Source: Cyclobacteriaceae bacterium
Lineage (GTDB): Bacteria > Bacteroidota > Bacteroidia > Cytophagales > Cyclobacteriaceae
Direction: 5' to 3'
Length of the DNA stretch: 64,000 nucleotides
NCBI GenBank assembly: GCA_028285445.1
Contig: JANQPQ010000056.1
Coordinates: 124,001 to 188,000 of the forward strand
Shown: in pieces, positions 17,208 through 26,192 of the stretch
How the letters are laid out: each line of letters begins with the position of its first letter
Numbering within the stretch: position 1 is the first letter of the stretch
Program-made: the position numbers and the translations under genes
Notes under the pieces: model-generated
The model's input: the letters and a program-made list of their open reading frames with translations, nothing else
What the model was told of the DNA's origin: nothing
The model's database searches: none

Positions 17208-19364
17208 ATGGCTAAAAGGACTCACATAGGCATTTTCCTAATTACTGCCATTGTAATTACTGCCTTTCCGCAAGAGCCAATAAAACCTTACAAAACTACT
17301 GTTCCCCCAAAAATTGATGGTGTATTGGATGATGAGGTTTGGCAGCATGCTCCAGAGGTAAATGACTTCAAAACTTTCTTCCCGGACTTTGGAAAGGAAA
17401 TGCCGGTTAAGACTTCGGTGTACGTCGCCTATGACCGCAAGAACCTCTACTTCGGATTTAAGTGTTTTGATGACCCTAACCAGATAAAGACATCCTATTC
17501 CCCCCGTGACAAAATCCGGGCTGATGATTGGGTATGTATCAACCTGGATTCTTTTAATGACCAGCAGTCTTTGTATGGCCTCTACATCAATCCCTCTGGC
17601 ATCCAAATGGATACCCGTTTTTCTGCCGGCCAAGAAGATCTGGGCATTGATGTCATTTGGTATACCGCCGGTAAGATTGTGGATGATGGCTACATCGTGG
17701 AGGCCAGAATTCCTTTCAAAAGTCTTCGCTACACCCCTGCCGATGTGGTAAAAATGGGTGTTATCTTCGAAAGGAAAGTGAACCGCTTTTCACTGCAAGG
17801 CACCTCACCAGCCCTCAACCCCGATATGGGTTTTAATTTCCTCATGCAGATGCAGGAATTGCAATATGAGGACATCGATAAATATACATTGGTTGAGATG
17901 CTGCCTGCTGTGACTTATAGCAAGCAAAGTGTCTTGAACCAGGAAGAGCTGCAGTCAGAAGATGGCAAAGTAGAACTCAGTCTCAATACCAAGCTTGGTA
18001 TCACACCCAAGCTCACGCTTGATGCTACTATCAATCCTGACTTCAGTCAGGTAGAGTCAGATGTTGGTCAGATAAATATAAATCAGCGATTTGCCCTCTT
18101 CTTTCCAGAAAGACGGCCCTTCTTCCTGGAGGGAAGGGACTTCTTAAACCTGGCAGCTACTTCGCCCGGAGAGCCAGTGCGATCTGCTGTTTATACCCGC
18201 ACCATATTTAACCCGTTTCTGGCTACCAAGCTAACTGGAAAAATTGGGGAGAAGAATCTCGTTGCTTCAATACTGGCCGTAGATGAAAGACCAACAATTG
18301 CCGACGACGGAAATGAAGTGACTGAAAAGCCATTGATATCGGCCCTGCGCTATCGAAGATTTCTCAAAGGTGATAGCTACCTGGGCATGGTCTACACTGG
18401 ACGAGACTCAGATGGCACTTACAATCACGTTGGTGGCGTAGATGGGGCCATCAGACTTTCGCAGGCAAGTGTAATTCAAGGGCACCTGCTCGGTAGCCTA
18501 ACTCAGCCAGATTCCGGAGACGTGGCCCAAGACAATGCTTTCTCCGTGAAGTACGATCGCGACACTAGAGCGGCAAGCTACGGTGCCGGTGTACTTAACC
18601 TTTCCAAAAACTTCCAATCAGATGTAGGCTTTATTACACGCATAGGCATCACCCGAGGTGAAGCTTACTTTTCGCCAAAGTACTATCCTGAATCCAAAAT
18701 CCTGCAGCGAGTTAGCCCCGGCCTCAGCCTTTCCAGAACCTACGACAAGTTTAGTGAAAAGACTGAAGGCAGTAACCGGCTTTCGCTATCAACTATTTGG
18801 ATCAGAAGCACTTTCATTTCCGCCTCTTACACCTTGGCCGACGAAATCTTTCTCAACCAGAAATTCAACATTAATACTTTTAGCTTTAATGCTTCCAGCC
18901 AAATAAATAAACGACTAAACATCAGCGCCAATTATCGATATGGCAATAGAATCCGCTATACCTCCGCTCCTTTTCAGGGCTATGGCAAAGTTGTTTCCGG
19001 CAGCCTTGATTGGCAGGCCTCTAACGTGATAAACACCCAATTAATTCTGGCTTATGAAGACCTGTTTCAAACAAGTAGCGATGACCGTATTGTGGACTCC
19101 TTCATTTTAAGAACCAGAAATACATTACAATTCAATAAGTATTTGTTCTTCAGAGGCATAATGGAATACAATAGCTTCCGGCAAACTCTCGATCTCGATT
19201 TGTTGCTCTCTTTCACCTATGTGCCTGGAACGGTTGTTCACCTCGGTTATGGAAATTTCTATGAACGCCGCAGGTGGGAAATAGACCAGTACGTACGAAG
19301 CGACAATTACCGCACTACCCAAAGAGGCATTTTCTTCAAAGCCAGCTATCTGTTCAGATTGTAG
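17208..19364 (+). CDS. CBM9-domain/DUF5916 outer-membrane protein
   Basis: 718 aa from ATG 17208 (a TTG at 17190 is in frame but less likely). Signal peptide in the first 25 residues. Residues about 30-210 form a CBM9-like beta-sandwich opening with PPKIDGVLDDEVWQHAP. The rest is the DUF5916 region, with its hallmark INPDFSQVESD and FFPERRPFFLEG motifs (about 280-320), followed by long amphipathic strands to the terminal FKASYLFRL, ending in Leu after aromatic residues. The pattern suggests an outer-membrane barrel carrying a carbohydrate-binding module. No enzymatic role is established. Apparently monocistronic. Confidence 0.9.
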   Translation: MAKRTHIGIFLITAIVITAFPQEPIKPYKTTVPPKIDGVLDDEVWQHAPEVNDFKTFFPDFGKEMPVKTSVYVAYDRKNLYFGFKCFDDPNQIKTSYSPRDKIRADDWVCINLDSFNDQQSLYGLYINPSGIQMDTRFSAGQEDLGIDVIWYTAGKIVDDGYIVEARIPFKSLRYTPADVVKMGVIFERKVNRFSLQGTSPALNPDMGFNFLMQMQELQYEDIDKYTLVEMLPAVTYSKQSVLNQEELQSEDGKVELSLNTKLGITPKLTLDATINPDFSQVESDVGQININQRFALFFPERRPFFLEGRDFLNLAATSPGEPVRSAVYTRTIFNPFLATKLTGKIGEKNLVASILAVDERPTIADDGNEVTEKPLISALRYRRFLKGDSYLGMVYTGRDSDGTYNHVGGVDGAIRLSQASVIQGHLLGSLTQPDSGDVAQDNAFSVKYDRDTRAASYGAGVLNLSKNFQSDVGFITRIGITRGEAYFSPKYYPESKILQRVSPGLSLSRTYDKFSEKTEGSNRLSLSTIWIRSTFISASYTLADEIFLNQKFNINTFSFNASSQINKRLNISANYRYGNRIRYTSAPFQGYGKVVSGSLDWQASNVINTQLILAYEDLFQTSSDDRIVDSFILRTRNTLQFNKYLFFRGIMEYNSFRQTLDLDLLLSFTYVPGTVVHLGYGNFYERRRWEIDQYVRSDNYRTTQRGIFFKASYLFRL

Positions 19365-19435
19365 TCTCTCCTATGCCAGCATTTATATGCCGCTCCCAAC
19401 GGTAACTATAAGGTTAACCGACAGTTTCCTACAAT

Positions 19436-20011
19436 ATGACATCAGAACTTTTAAAGAGTGCATTCGACAACTTCTATGCAACCCCAGTTTCCACGTGGGA
19501 TGAACTCGTCCCAGCAGGAAGTTTAATTGACTGTAAAAGGGAAGACCAACTTAAAGCTAGTGGTGAAATAGAGAAATATTTTTACCTGGTGGTTGAGGGC
19601 AGTGTAGGTATTCTGATTGAGAACCATAACCGTACTATCTGTACAGATATGCTATTTGAAAATGAATTTGTTTGCGACTACCTCTCATTCATCACACAAA
19701 AGCCAACCCCTTACCAGGTACTTGCATTGGAACACTCCAAGCTGTTTCGTATATCACATCGCGATTTCTCTGATTTTACAGCTAATAACAAACTTGGCGA
19801 CCAGATCTGGAGATATGCAACTCAGGCCCTGTTTGTTGATAAGCAGGTCCAGCAACTAAGACTACTTACATTGACGGCTACGGAACGTTACCGCTCTATC
19901 ATGAAACACCAGCCATACATCATCAAACGAATTCCACAAAAATACATCGCTTACTACTTGGGAGTGACTCCCCAGAGCTTAAGTAGAATTCGCACTGAAG
20001 CCATGGAGTGA
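19436..20011 (+). CDS. Crp/Fnr-family transcriptional regulator
   Basis: 191 aa. Cyclic-nucleotide-binding-like beta-roll (about 20-120): FYLVVEGSVGILIEN, DMLFENEFVCDYLSF, LEHSKLFRISH. A long linker helix and a C-terminal HTH follow (about 150-188) with IPQKYIAYYLGVTPQSLSRI as recognition region. This compact form is common in Bacteroidota, often without true cAMP binding; the effector is unknown. Sits between a DUF5916 gene and a serine hydrolase gene, 71 bases after the first and 71 before the second. Confidence 0.9.
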   Translation: MTSELLKSAFDNFYATPVSTWDELVPAGSLIDCKREDQLKASGEIEKYFYLVVEGSVGILIENHNRTICTDMLFENEFVCDYLSFITQKPTPYQVLALEHSKLFRISHRDFSDFTANNKLGDQIWRYATQALFVDKQVQQLRLLTLTATERYRSIMKHQPYIIKRIPQKYIAYYLGVTPQSLSRIRTEAME

Positions 20012-20029
20012 TTAATTATCATATGGTAA

Positions 20030-20060
20030 TTGGTTGTTTCAGTACTTAACCCTTCTTTTG
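20030..20060 (+). promoter_or_regulatory. Probable promoter of the serine hydrolase gene
   Basis: TTG at 20030-20032, 20-base spacer, TTCTTTTG at 20053-20060 (one mismatch to TAnnTTTG), 22 bases before the ATG at 20083. Confidence 0.5.
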
Positions 20061-20082
20061 TCTTACCTATAAAACCTAACTC

Positions 20083-21165
20083 ATGCCGAAACGACATCTA
20101 ACTCTCACTAAGATATTACTGCTTGTTATTACCTGTTCTTATTCTCAGTCAGACCCAACGCTGGGAGCACAACTACTAAAAGAGGCCATTGATGCGAAGG
20201 AAGTGAAGGGAATAAGTGCAGGTGTTGCTGTAGATGGAGAAATCAAATGGATTGGCAGGATGGGAATCGCAAATAATGATGGCGCTCCTTTCAATGAGAA
20301 CTCTGTGAATCGAACGGCATCAGTGTCTAAGCCTATGACGGCTATTGCAATCATGCAACTGCATGAAAAAGGAACAATCGATATTGAGAATCCGATTGGC
20401 AGCTATTTGCCTGAGCATAAAAATGGAAAGTACGCCAGTATTACAGTGAGGCATCTGCTTAACCACGCATCGGGAATAGGTGCTTATGCCAGCAACAAAG
20501 AGCGACAGAACAAAAAGGAATATGCAACCCTGGCAGAAGCGGTAGCTCTATTTAAGGATCGTGATTTGCAATTTGAGCCTGGAACTGATTTTGGCTACAC
20601 ATCTTATGGCTATTCGTTGCTTGGGCTTATAATTGAAAAAGTCTCGGGAATAACCTACGAAGACTACCTACAACAGAATATTTGGAAAGTGGCCGGGATG
20701 ACTAACACCAGCGTTGAACGGGCCGGCAAAAGCTATGCTGGCAAATCAGATCTCTACCACATGAGCAAGCCAGGAAAGATTAAAGAAGCCAGCCCAACTA
20801 ACCTGAGTGACAGAATACCCGGTGGAGGGATACAATCAACCGTAGCTGATCTCCTCAAATTTGGTGATGCCCTAGTGCGCGGAAAGCTGGTTTCAGATAC
20901 CTCATTGAAAATGATGATGACCAACTCTGGCTTGAAAAAAGAAGGCAGCGGCTACGGACTAGGCTGGTATCTTTACGGCAATAATCCTAAGTACGGTGAG
21001 GTTATTGGCCACACGGGAGGGCAAACAGGTGTATCTGCTATGTTTATGGTAATGCCGGAAGTAAAAGCCACCGTGGTGGTGTTAAGTAATACCTCCGGAG
21101 CACTACAACGTGTTTCGGGAGTTGCCGTAAAGCTATTTGCGCTTGCCCCGGAACTTAAGCCCTAA
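20083..21165 (+). CDS. Serine hydrolase of the beta-lactamase (class C / DD-peptidase) fold
   Basis: 360 aa with an N-terminal signal peptide (about 1-22). Catalytic motifs are present: S80-V-S-K83 (SxxK), Y175-G-Y (YxN position, with Tyr instead of Asn), and H310-T-G (KTG box equivalent). The RTASVSKPMTAIAIMQLHE and TVRHLLNHASGIG stretches are typical. Proteins of this kind act on D-amino acid peptides, esters or beta-lactams; the HTG form and YxY pattern favour an esterase or peptidase over a true beta-lactamase. A small roadblock-like gene starts two bases after its stop, so the two are likely co-transcribed. Confidence 0.9.
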   Translation: MPKRHLTLTKILLLVITCSYSQSDPTLGAQLLKEAIDAKEVKGISAGVAVDGEIKWIGRMGIANNDGAPFNENSVNRTASVSKPMTAIAIMQLHEKGTIDIENPIGSYLPEHKNGKYASITVRHLLNHASGIGAYASNKERQNKKEYATLAEAVALFKDRDLQFEPGTDFGYTSYGYSLLGLIIEKVSGITYEDYLQQNIWKVAGMTNTSVERAGKSYAGKSDLYHMSKPGKIKEASPTNLSDRIPGGGIQSTVADLLKFGDALVRGKLVSDTSLKMMMTNSGLKKEGSGYGLGWYLYGNNPKYGEVIGHTGGQTGVSAMFMVMPEVKATVVVLSNTSGALQRVSGVAVKLFALAPELKP

Positions 21166-21167
21166 GG

Positions 21168-21530
21168 ATGAACAAGGTCGAAGTTGTCCAGAGTCTATTT
21201 GATTTTTCTGAGCACATTAGATATGTAGCCATATACGATGGGCATGAATTGGAGTATCAACAGCGTAGGGCTAACCTTAGTGGAGCTTCCAGCTCAGATA
21301 CTGATAAGTATGAGGAACTACTGGTAAACCCTACCCTACTTAAACTGGCCAGCCAGAGAGGCAATATCGACTGCGGAGGTTTGAGGCACCTTGTAGTTGG
21401 ATATGGAAATTTTAACCAACTGGTATTCCCTACTGGAGATGGTCACCTCTCAGTGTGTGTAGAATTGAAAGCTGATCTCGATGTATTGCCGGAAACTATC
21501 ATCAAACACTTCAAGGATGTAAGCAGCTAG
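21168..21530 (+). CDS. Small roadblock/LC7-like protein
   Basis: 120 aa, cytoplasmic. The pattern is an N-terminal helix (VVQSLFDFSEHI), a strand RYVAIYDGHEL, a helix with LLVNPTLLKLASQRG, then strands RHLVVGYGNFNQLVFPTGDGHLSVCVEL and a C-terminal helix. This order, and the small self-referring strand RYVAIYDG, resembles roadblock/profilin-like sensor domains, including small archaeal proteins of that type. Assignment is by eye and tentative. Two bases after the serine hydrolase stop and two bases from the convergent kinase-like gene. Confidence 0.6.
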   Translation: MNKVEVVQSLFDFSEHIRYVAIYDGHELEYQQRRANLSGASSSDTDKYEELLVNPTLLKLASQRGNIDCGGLRHLVVGYGNFNQLVFPTGDGHLSVCVELKADLDVLPETIIKHFKDVSS

Positions 21531-21532
21531 CC

Positions 21533-22576
21533 CTATTTCTCTCCGTAAAGATCGGGCTTTTTAATAACCATCCACAGACTCATTTTCACTAATTCACCCA
21601 TGTTTTCACACTTAAGGAATGAATCTTCCTGATAGTACTTCGCCAATTCTCCACGAAGGGATTTTACGTTCTTAGGAAAGGAAATTGTATCGCCAATCAT
21701 CGTCTTAATCAGATCCACCACCCGGTATTTGGCAACCCTTAGGCGGTTGGCAATAAGAGAACGCTCTTCTTTCTGATATTGCTTAACACTTTCAGGAGTC
21801 ATATGCCTCAAACCGAGCTCAATAAGCGGGTTGTTCTGCTTAAAGTATTGTGGCAAGTAAATATTTTTTCGCCCTTCGTACGATTGCTGGTCGAAGTCAA
21901 TTGCCTTCAATCGGTAGCTTACTTCTTCAAAGTCGGGAATTACATTGACCACGAAATTACTTGAATGCATATCTCCCAGCAGCCGAACAAAGCATCTTTC
22001 ATTGAATTTAACAAACTCTTTGGCCAAGCGAATTTCGTTGAGCCGCTTGTCTTGAATATGATGCTTAATAAATTGGTCGCCGGGGATTCCAGCTATATGT
22101 TCCTCAATTAAAGTCTCTTTGTGAACTACATAGCTTATCCTATTGGGTGATAGCAGGTGTTCTAACTCCAGCCCATAAATGCGAGATGAATCAGCATTCT
22201 TTATGTAGAAGTAATCAAAATTGTCGTTGACTTGATTTACTATGCGCACCCGAAAGGGCTGCGTATTGCCGAAGGTGCAAACATCTACCCTATCAATTTT
22301 CAGATGGTCCATCACCTTTACATCCCCGTCAGCCTTTATTACCGAATAGATTTTCTTCAAGGCATAGTAGATGTCACGCATATCGTCTTGGGGGTAGAAG
22401 ACGGTCTCCCAAAGTGTATCAACACCCTTTCTGTCATAAAGCGCAATTGAATTATCGTACCTAAGCAGATCCTCGTACTCAATGGGAACTTCAATCTCCC
22501 GCTTATACTTTTCCAGGTACGCCCTCAACTTGGGGCTTATCTTAAAGGGAATCTTCTTTTTCTTAATTATGGCCAT
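21533..22576 (-). CDS. Kinase-like (APH/protein-kinase fold) protein of unknown substrate
   Basis: 347 aa, no signal peptide. The central part carries kinase-like landmarks: a strand FDYFYIKN with candidate ATP-binding Lys127, an acidic helix (LELEHLL), a hinge-like stretch LIEEHIAGIPGD, a catalytic loop LGDMHSSNF (Asp204, Asn209; the D-x4-N of the APH Brenner motif with Leu for the leading His) and a metal motif AIDFD about residues 228-232. The N-terminal 110 residues and the C-terminal 80, rich in helices, are unfamiliar. I infer a small-molecule or protein kinase. Its own promoter region is the 143-base gap to 22720. Confidence 0.7.
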   Translation of the reverse strand: MAIIKKKKIPFKISPKLRAYLEKYKREIEVPIEYEDLLRYDNSIALYDRKGVDTLWETVFYPQDDMRDIYYALKKIYSVIKADGDVKVMDHLKIDRVDVCTFGNTQPFRVRIVNQVNDNFDYFYIKNADSSRIYGLELEHLLSPNRISYVVHKETLIEEHIAGIPGDQFIKHHIQDKRLNEIRLAKEFVKFNERCFVRLLGDMHSSNFVVNVIPDFEEVSYRLKAIDFDQQSYEGRKNIYLPQYFKQNNPLIELGLRHMTPESVKQYQKEERSLIANRLRVAKYRVVDLIKTMIGDTISFPKNVKSLRGELAKYYQEDSFLKCENMGELVKMSLWMVIKKPDLYGEK

Positions 22577-22719
22577 AAATAGAAATCGTAACTAAGATAA
22601 TCATAAGCAACAACCTCTTGGTAACACCATCTAAATAACCGGTCTAATTTCTAACCTATTTTGGGGTATTGTATAGTTTGAACCTAACAGGGTCTGTTAA
22701 CACTTCGTAAATTGTTGGT

Positions 22720-23577
22720 ATGAAACATCTATTAGTGTCCATTTCTCTTTTACTCACATGGCCGGCCTTGGCTCAAGATAAAGTCAACTGCTACGACCCG
22801 GCCTGGTCTCCGGATGGCCAGCAAATAGCATTCTACTCCAATAAAGATGGTGATTATGAGATCTATGTGATAAACAGGGATGGCACTGGACTGAAACAAA
22901 TTACTAACAATGATCATAGCGACGGCGAACCTTCGTGGTCTCCCGATGGCAAGAAACTGTTATTCAATTCTAACGAGGAAGGCAATCGAGAGCTTTACCT
23001 ATACGATTTCCAATCGCAGTCCACTCAAAGGCTCACTTTTTCAGAAGCCAATGAAAACGGAGCAGTGATGTCTCCTGATGGCAACTACATTGCTTTCGAA
23101 TCTAAAAGAAATGATGTGAGGGATATATATGTAATGAAGGTCGATGGCATGTCGTTACGTAATCTCACAAATAACCCTGCCAACGATTTTAGACCTAAAT
23201 GGTCTGCCGATGGAAAGCACATCTACTTCCAATCGAAACGAACCGGAGTTTACCAGATTTTTAGGATGGATAATAATGGCGAGAATGTCATCCAACTACT
23301 AAGCAGTGAGAATCATCTTACTAACCCCTCTCCGGTGCCAGGTAAGAACAAGGTAATCTATGCCAGTTACGGTGAAGGAACCGTTGATATTCATATGCTG
23401 AACTTGGAGGACGACTCAGTAGAAAAAATAACGGAGGGCATGAAAGACGTGTTTCTGCCCACATTCTCGCCTGCTGGCAATGAGATCGTTTATGCCGTTA
23501 CAACCCCAGAGGGAGTGTCCAGCATTTACATATTAGAGTATGACAGTAAATCTACCCGGCAGTTGGTTAAATTCTAG
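22720..23577 (+). CDS. Secreted TolB-like WD40/PD40 beta-propeller
   Basis: 285 aa with signal peptide (cleavage after LAQ region, about residue 19). Five to six PD40 repeats, each with an SPDG or equivalent turn (PAWSPDGQQIAFYS, PSWSPDGKKLLFNS, VMSPDGNYIAFES, PKWSADGKHIYFQS, LPTFSPAGNEIVYAV), spaced about 42-45 residues. It is the propeller of TolB/DPP-like proteins without an enzymatic domain. Periplasmic protein-binding role is the default inference. The haemoglobin gene starts 20 bases after its stop. Confidence 0.9.
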   Translation: MKHLLVSISLLLTWPALAQDKVNCYDPAWSPDGQQIAFYSNKDGDYEIYVINRDGTGLKQITNNDHSDGEPSWSPDGKKLLFNSNEEGNRELYLYDFQSQSTQRLTFSEANENGAVMSPDGNYIAFESKRNDVRDIYVMKVDGMSLRNLTNNPANDFRPKWSADGKHIYFQSKRTGVYQIFRMDNNGENVIQLLSSENHLTNPSPVPGKNKVIYASYGEGTVDIHMLNLEDDSVEKITEGMKDVFLPTFSPAGNEIVYAVTTPEGVSSIYILEYDSKSTRQLVKF

Positions 23578-23597
23578 ATTGGTTATTACTTGGCAGC

Positions 23598-23990
23598 ATG
23601 AACGACATCGTCGGGAGAACTGACATTGAGGAAGTTGTTGCAGAATTCTATCGACGTGCCATCGCCGATGACACCATTGGCCACTTTTTTACAGAAGTAG
23701 TAAAGCTGGATTTTGAGAAGCATATCCCCATCATATGTGATTTTTGGGAGACAGTGCTATTTGGAAGTATGACTTACAAAGGCAATCCGGTAGCCAAGCA
23801 TATTGAAATAAATGAAAAGCAAACCTTGCAGCCACCACATTTCGAGAGATGGTTGCAGATTTGGGAAACCACCATTTCAGAACGATTTAGAGGGGAAAAA
23901 GCCCAGGAAGCTATTTCCAGAGCCAAGCAGATGGCCTTGCTAATTGAGCACAAGGTAAATTCGAGTACAGGCCGTGGCTTCATCAAATAG
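23598..23990 (+). CDS. Group III truncated haemoglobin
   Basis: 130 aa, the usual size. Contains the 2-on-2 globin landmarks of group III: FYRRAIADDTIGHFF, a FWETVLFG region, a Phe-rich B/E helix area and His in PPHFERWLQIW, which is the likely proximal ligand region. Binds haem and diatomic gases; roles in NO or O2 handling are known for the family but are not resolved here. Probably co-transcribed with the propeller gene upstream (20-base gap). Confidence 0.92.
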   Translation: MNDIVGRTDIEEVVAEFYRRAIADDTIGHFFTEVVKLDFEKHIPIICDFWETVLFGSMTYKGNPVAKHIEINEKQTLQPPHFERWLQIWETTISERFRGEKAQEAISRAKQMALLIEHKVNSSTGRGFIK

Positions 23991-24050
23991 CAAGTATATC
24001 GATTCAAAACTCTTATTTTTACCGCCAACTCAACCTAACTTGCCTTAACT

Positions 24051-24920
24051 ATGGATAGTATTTCCACGCTCATTCTAGCGATTTCACTCATCATTATCAT
24101 GTTTGGTATGGGCCTTTCATTGGTTGTTGATGATTTCAAAAGGATTTTCGTTGCCCCCAAAGCAATTATTACCGGGTTGGTAAATCAGCTTATTCTCTTG
24201 CCGCTGATGGGCTTCCTACTCATTAGCATATTCACCCTCCCTCCCGAAATAGCCATAGGCGTAATTATTCTGGCCGCCTGCCCGGGTGGTCCAACTTCAA
24301 ATCTCATCACGCATTTGGCCAAAGGAGATACGGCATTATCAGTAAGCTTAACCGCCATTAGCAGCTTTATAACCCTGCTCACTATACCCTTTATTATTAA
24401 TCTGGGGTTGCAAACCGTGCTGGGCCAAAACACCGATATTCAACTTGATGTGCTGCAAACTATCGCTCAGGTATTTGTAATTGTAATCATTCCAGTGTCG
24501 CTAGGAATGTTGATAAAAGCCAAAAAGGCGTCATTTGCTGGAAAGATGGAAAAACCGGTAAGAATAGCATCAGCCGTAGTATTCGTACTGGTCCTGGTAG
24601 GTGTTATCATTAAGGAGCGTGCGAATATTATTCCTTACTTTCAGAAAGCAGGCATGGTAACACTAATGCTAAATGTTGCCACCATGGGGCTAGGTTTGCT
24701 TTCTGCCAGAATTTTAAGGTTGTCTTTTCGGCAGGGTATTTCGATATCTATCGAAAGTGGAATACAAAATGGCACCTTGGCTATTACTATAGCTGTGGCA
24801 TTACTGGCCAATTCCACTTACGCCATAGCCGCCGCAACTTACAGTCTACTAATGTTCCTTACTGGTGCCATAGTTATATTCTGGTCTTTAAGACAAGGAA
24901 AAGCTGCTCCTGTAGAATAA
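24051..24920 (+). CDS. Bile acid:sodium symporter (BASS)-family membrane protein
   Basis: 289 aa with about nine to ten TM helices from the first residue on. The CPGGPTSNLITHLAKGDTALSV stretch (about 80-101, split here across a helix break) and the later SIESGIQNGTLAI motif are typical BASS signatures around the sodium sites. Bacterial relatives carry organic anions; the substrate is not bile acid by necessity. Followed 27 bases later by the carboxypeptidase gene, so an operon is possible. Confidence 0.93.
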   Translation: MDSISTLILAISLIIIMFGMGLSLVVDDFKRIFVAPKAIITGLVNQLILLPLMGFLLISIFTLPPEIAIGVIILAACPGGPTSNLITHLAKGDTALSVSLTAISSFITLLTIPFIINLGLQTVLGQNTDIQLDVLQTIAQVFVIVIIPVSLGMLIKAKKASFAGKMEKPVRIASAVVFVLVLVGVIIKERANIIPYFQKAGMVTLMLNVATMGLGLLSARILRLSFRQGISISIESGIQNGTLAITIAVALLANSTYAIAAATYSLLMFLTGAIVIFWSLRQGKAAPVE

Positions 24921-24947
24921 CTAATAAAGGAAACTAAACAATAGATT

Positions 24948-26180
24948 ATGAAGCTTCTACCCTATTCACTACTTATTCTCTGCTTCGCCTGCTCAGAAAA
25001 ATCGGCTGTTGTCTATGAGGCGGAAAAATTCAAGTTCCCTAATCCAGTCGATACCAAAACCAAAGAGATCGCTTACCAGGAAAAAACCACATATACTGCC
25101 GGTTCCGTAATCGCCACAAATAATTTCCCGGCGGCGAGGCTCAACGACTTTAGCCAGGTAAACGATACACTATTTAGGGCCACCATCAGTCCGGAAAATA
25201 CGCCTATCAACCAAAGCCCCTGGTATGCTTTTAAGATATGGTCTGCGCAGGAGCAATCCGTTTATGTTGAATTAAACTATACAGAACACGACCATCGATA
25301 TCATCCTAAGCTTAGTGCTGATGGCGACAACTGGCAGCCAATAGACAGCACCCTGGTATGGTTAGCTGAGGACAGCGTAAACGCTACTATGCAGATTAAT
25401 ATTGGGCCAGACACACTTTGGGTTGCTGCCCAGGAAATTGAAGATCATAAGAGGGTTGGTGATTGGGTTAATGCTATGGCTCAAAGTCAGTACGCTACTG
25501 CTAAGGAAGCCGGCTCAAGCGTGCAGGGCAGATCGCTGTATTTTCTGGATATACACAACGGAGAAGTTAAGGACAAACCGACTGTGCTGATAATCAGCAG
25601 GCAGCATCCACCAGAAGTTACTGGATACTTTGCCATGCAGGCTTTTGTTGAAACCATACTTGACAATGGAGCACAAAATGGCTTCCTGGACAAGTTCAGA
25701 GTGATGGTCTATCCATTAATGAATCCAGATGGAGTGGATCTGGGGCATTTCAGGCATAACACCGGCGGAGTTGATTTGAATCGAGATTGGGCAGAATATA
25801 ATCAGCCGGAAGTACTGCAAGTGGCCAATCACATGGTTCGGGAAACTATGTCTAACAACAACAATGTTGCTCTTGGTCTCGATTTTCATAGTACTTACAA
25901 CGATGTGTACTACACATTTGATGATTCTATTGATCCAAAGTATCCTGGATTTACAAAGGCCTGGCTGGCGCAAATTGAAGAAGGGCTTAATTTGGATGAC
26001 ATCAACGAGGCTCCAAGTGGGCTGGGATCACCGGTTAGCAAGGGCTGGTTTTATCAACAATTTGGAGTTGAATCAATAACCTATGAGATTGGTGATGGCA
26101 CCCCCCGTGACTTCATCAAAACCAAGGGCGAGGTGTCTGCCGATGCCATGATGAATGTACTTATGGAGATGGTAGAGTAG
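24948..26180 (+). CDS. M14-family zinc carboxypeptidase, lipoprotein
   Basis: 410 aa. The N-terminus (LLILCFACSEKS) has a lipobox with Cys15, so the enzyme is membrane-anchored in the periplasm or outer membrane. A beta-rich N-terminal domain (about 20-190) precedes the M14 catalytic domain, whose residues can be read: H220-P-P-E223 (HxxE zinc ligands), VDLNRDW for substrate binding, H314 in LDFHSTYND (third zinc ligand) and E380 in TYEIGDG (general base). The domain order resembles secreted M14 peptidases of Bacteroidota that act on peptides or peptidoglycan fragments. Converges with the next gene at a 12-base gap. Confidence 0.93.
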   Translation: MKLLPYSLLILCFACSEKSAVVYEAEKFKFPNPVDTKTKEIAYQEKTTYTAGSVIATNNFPAARLNDFSQVNDTLFRATISPENTPINQSPWYAFKIWSAQEQSVYVELNYTEHDHRYHPKLSADGDNWQPIDSTLVWLAEDSVNATMQINIGPDTLWVAAQEIEDHKRVGDWVNAMAQSQYATAKEAGSSVQGRSLYFLDIHNGEVKDKPTVLIISRQHPPEVTGYFAMQAFVETILDNGAQNGFLDKFRVMVYPLMNPDGVDLGHFRHNTGGVDLNRDWAEYNQPEVLQVANHMVRETMSNNNNVALGLDFHSTYNDVYYTFDDSIDPKYPGFTKAWLAQIEEGLNLDDINEAPSGLGSPVSKGWFYQQFGVESITYEIGDGTPRDFIKTKGEVSADAMMNVLMEMVE

Positions 26181-26192
26181 TAACACCAAAGC

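Noticed and set aside
20014-20033. AATTATC/GGTAATT hairpin after the Crp-like gene
   Set aside because: A/T-rich, with a wobble pair and no clear T run.
22621-22655. GGTAAC-N16-GTCTAA as a further ECF-type promoter
   Set aside because: The spacer is two bases shorter than in the matching pair and it lies well over 50 bases from the gene; support is too weak.
22665-22680. TATAGTTTG before the TolB-like gene as a -7 element
   Set aside because: One base too many between TA and TTTG, and no TTG at the right distance.
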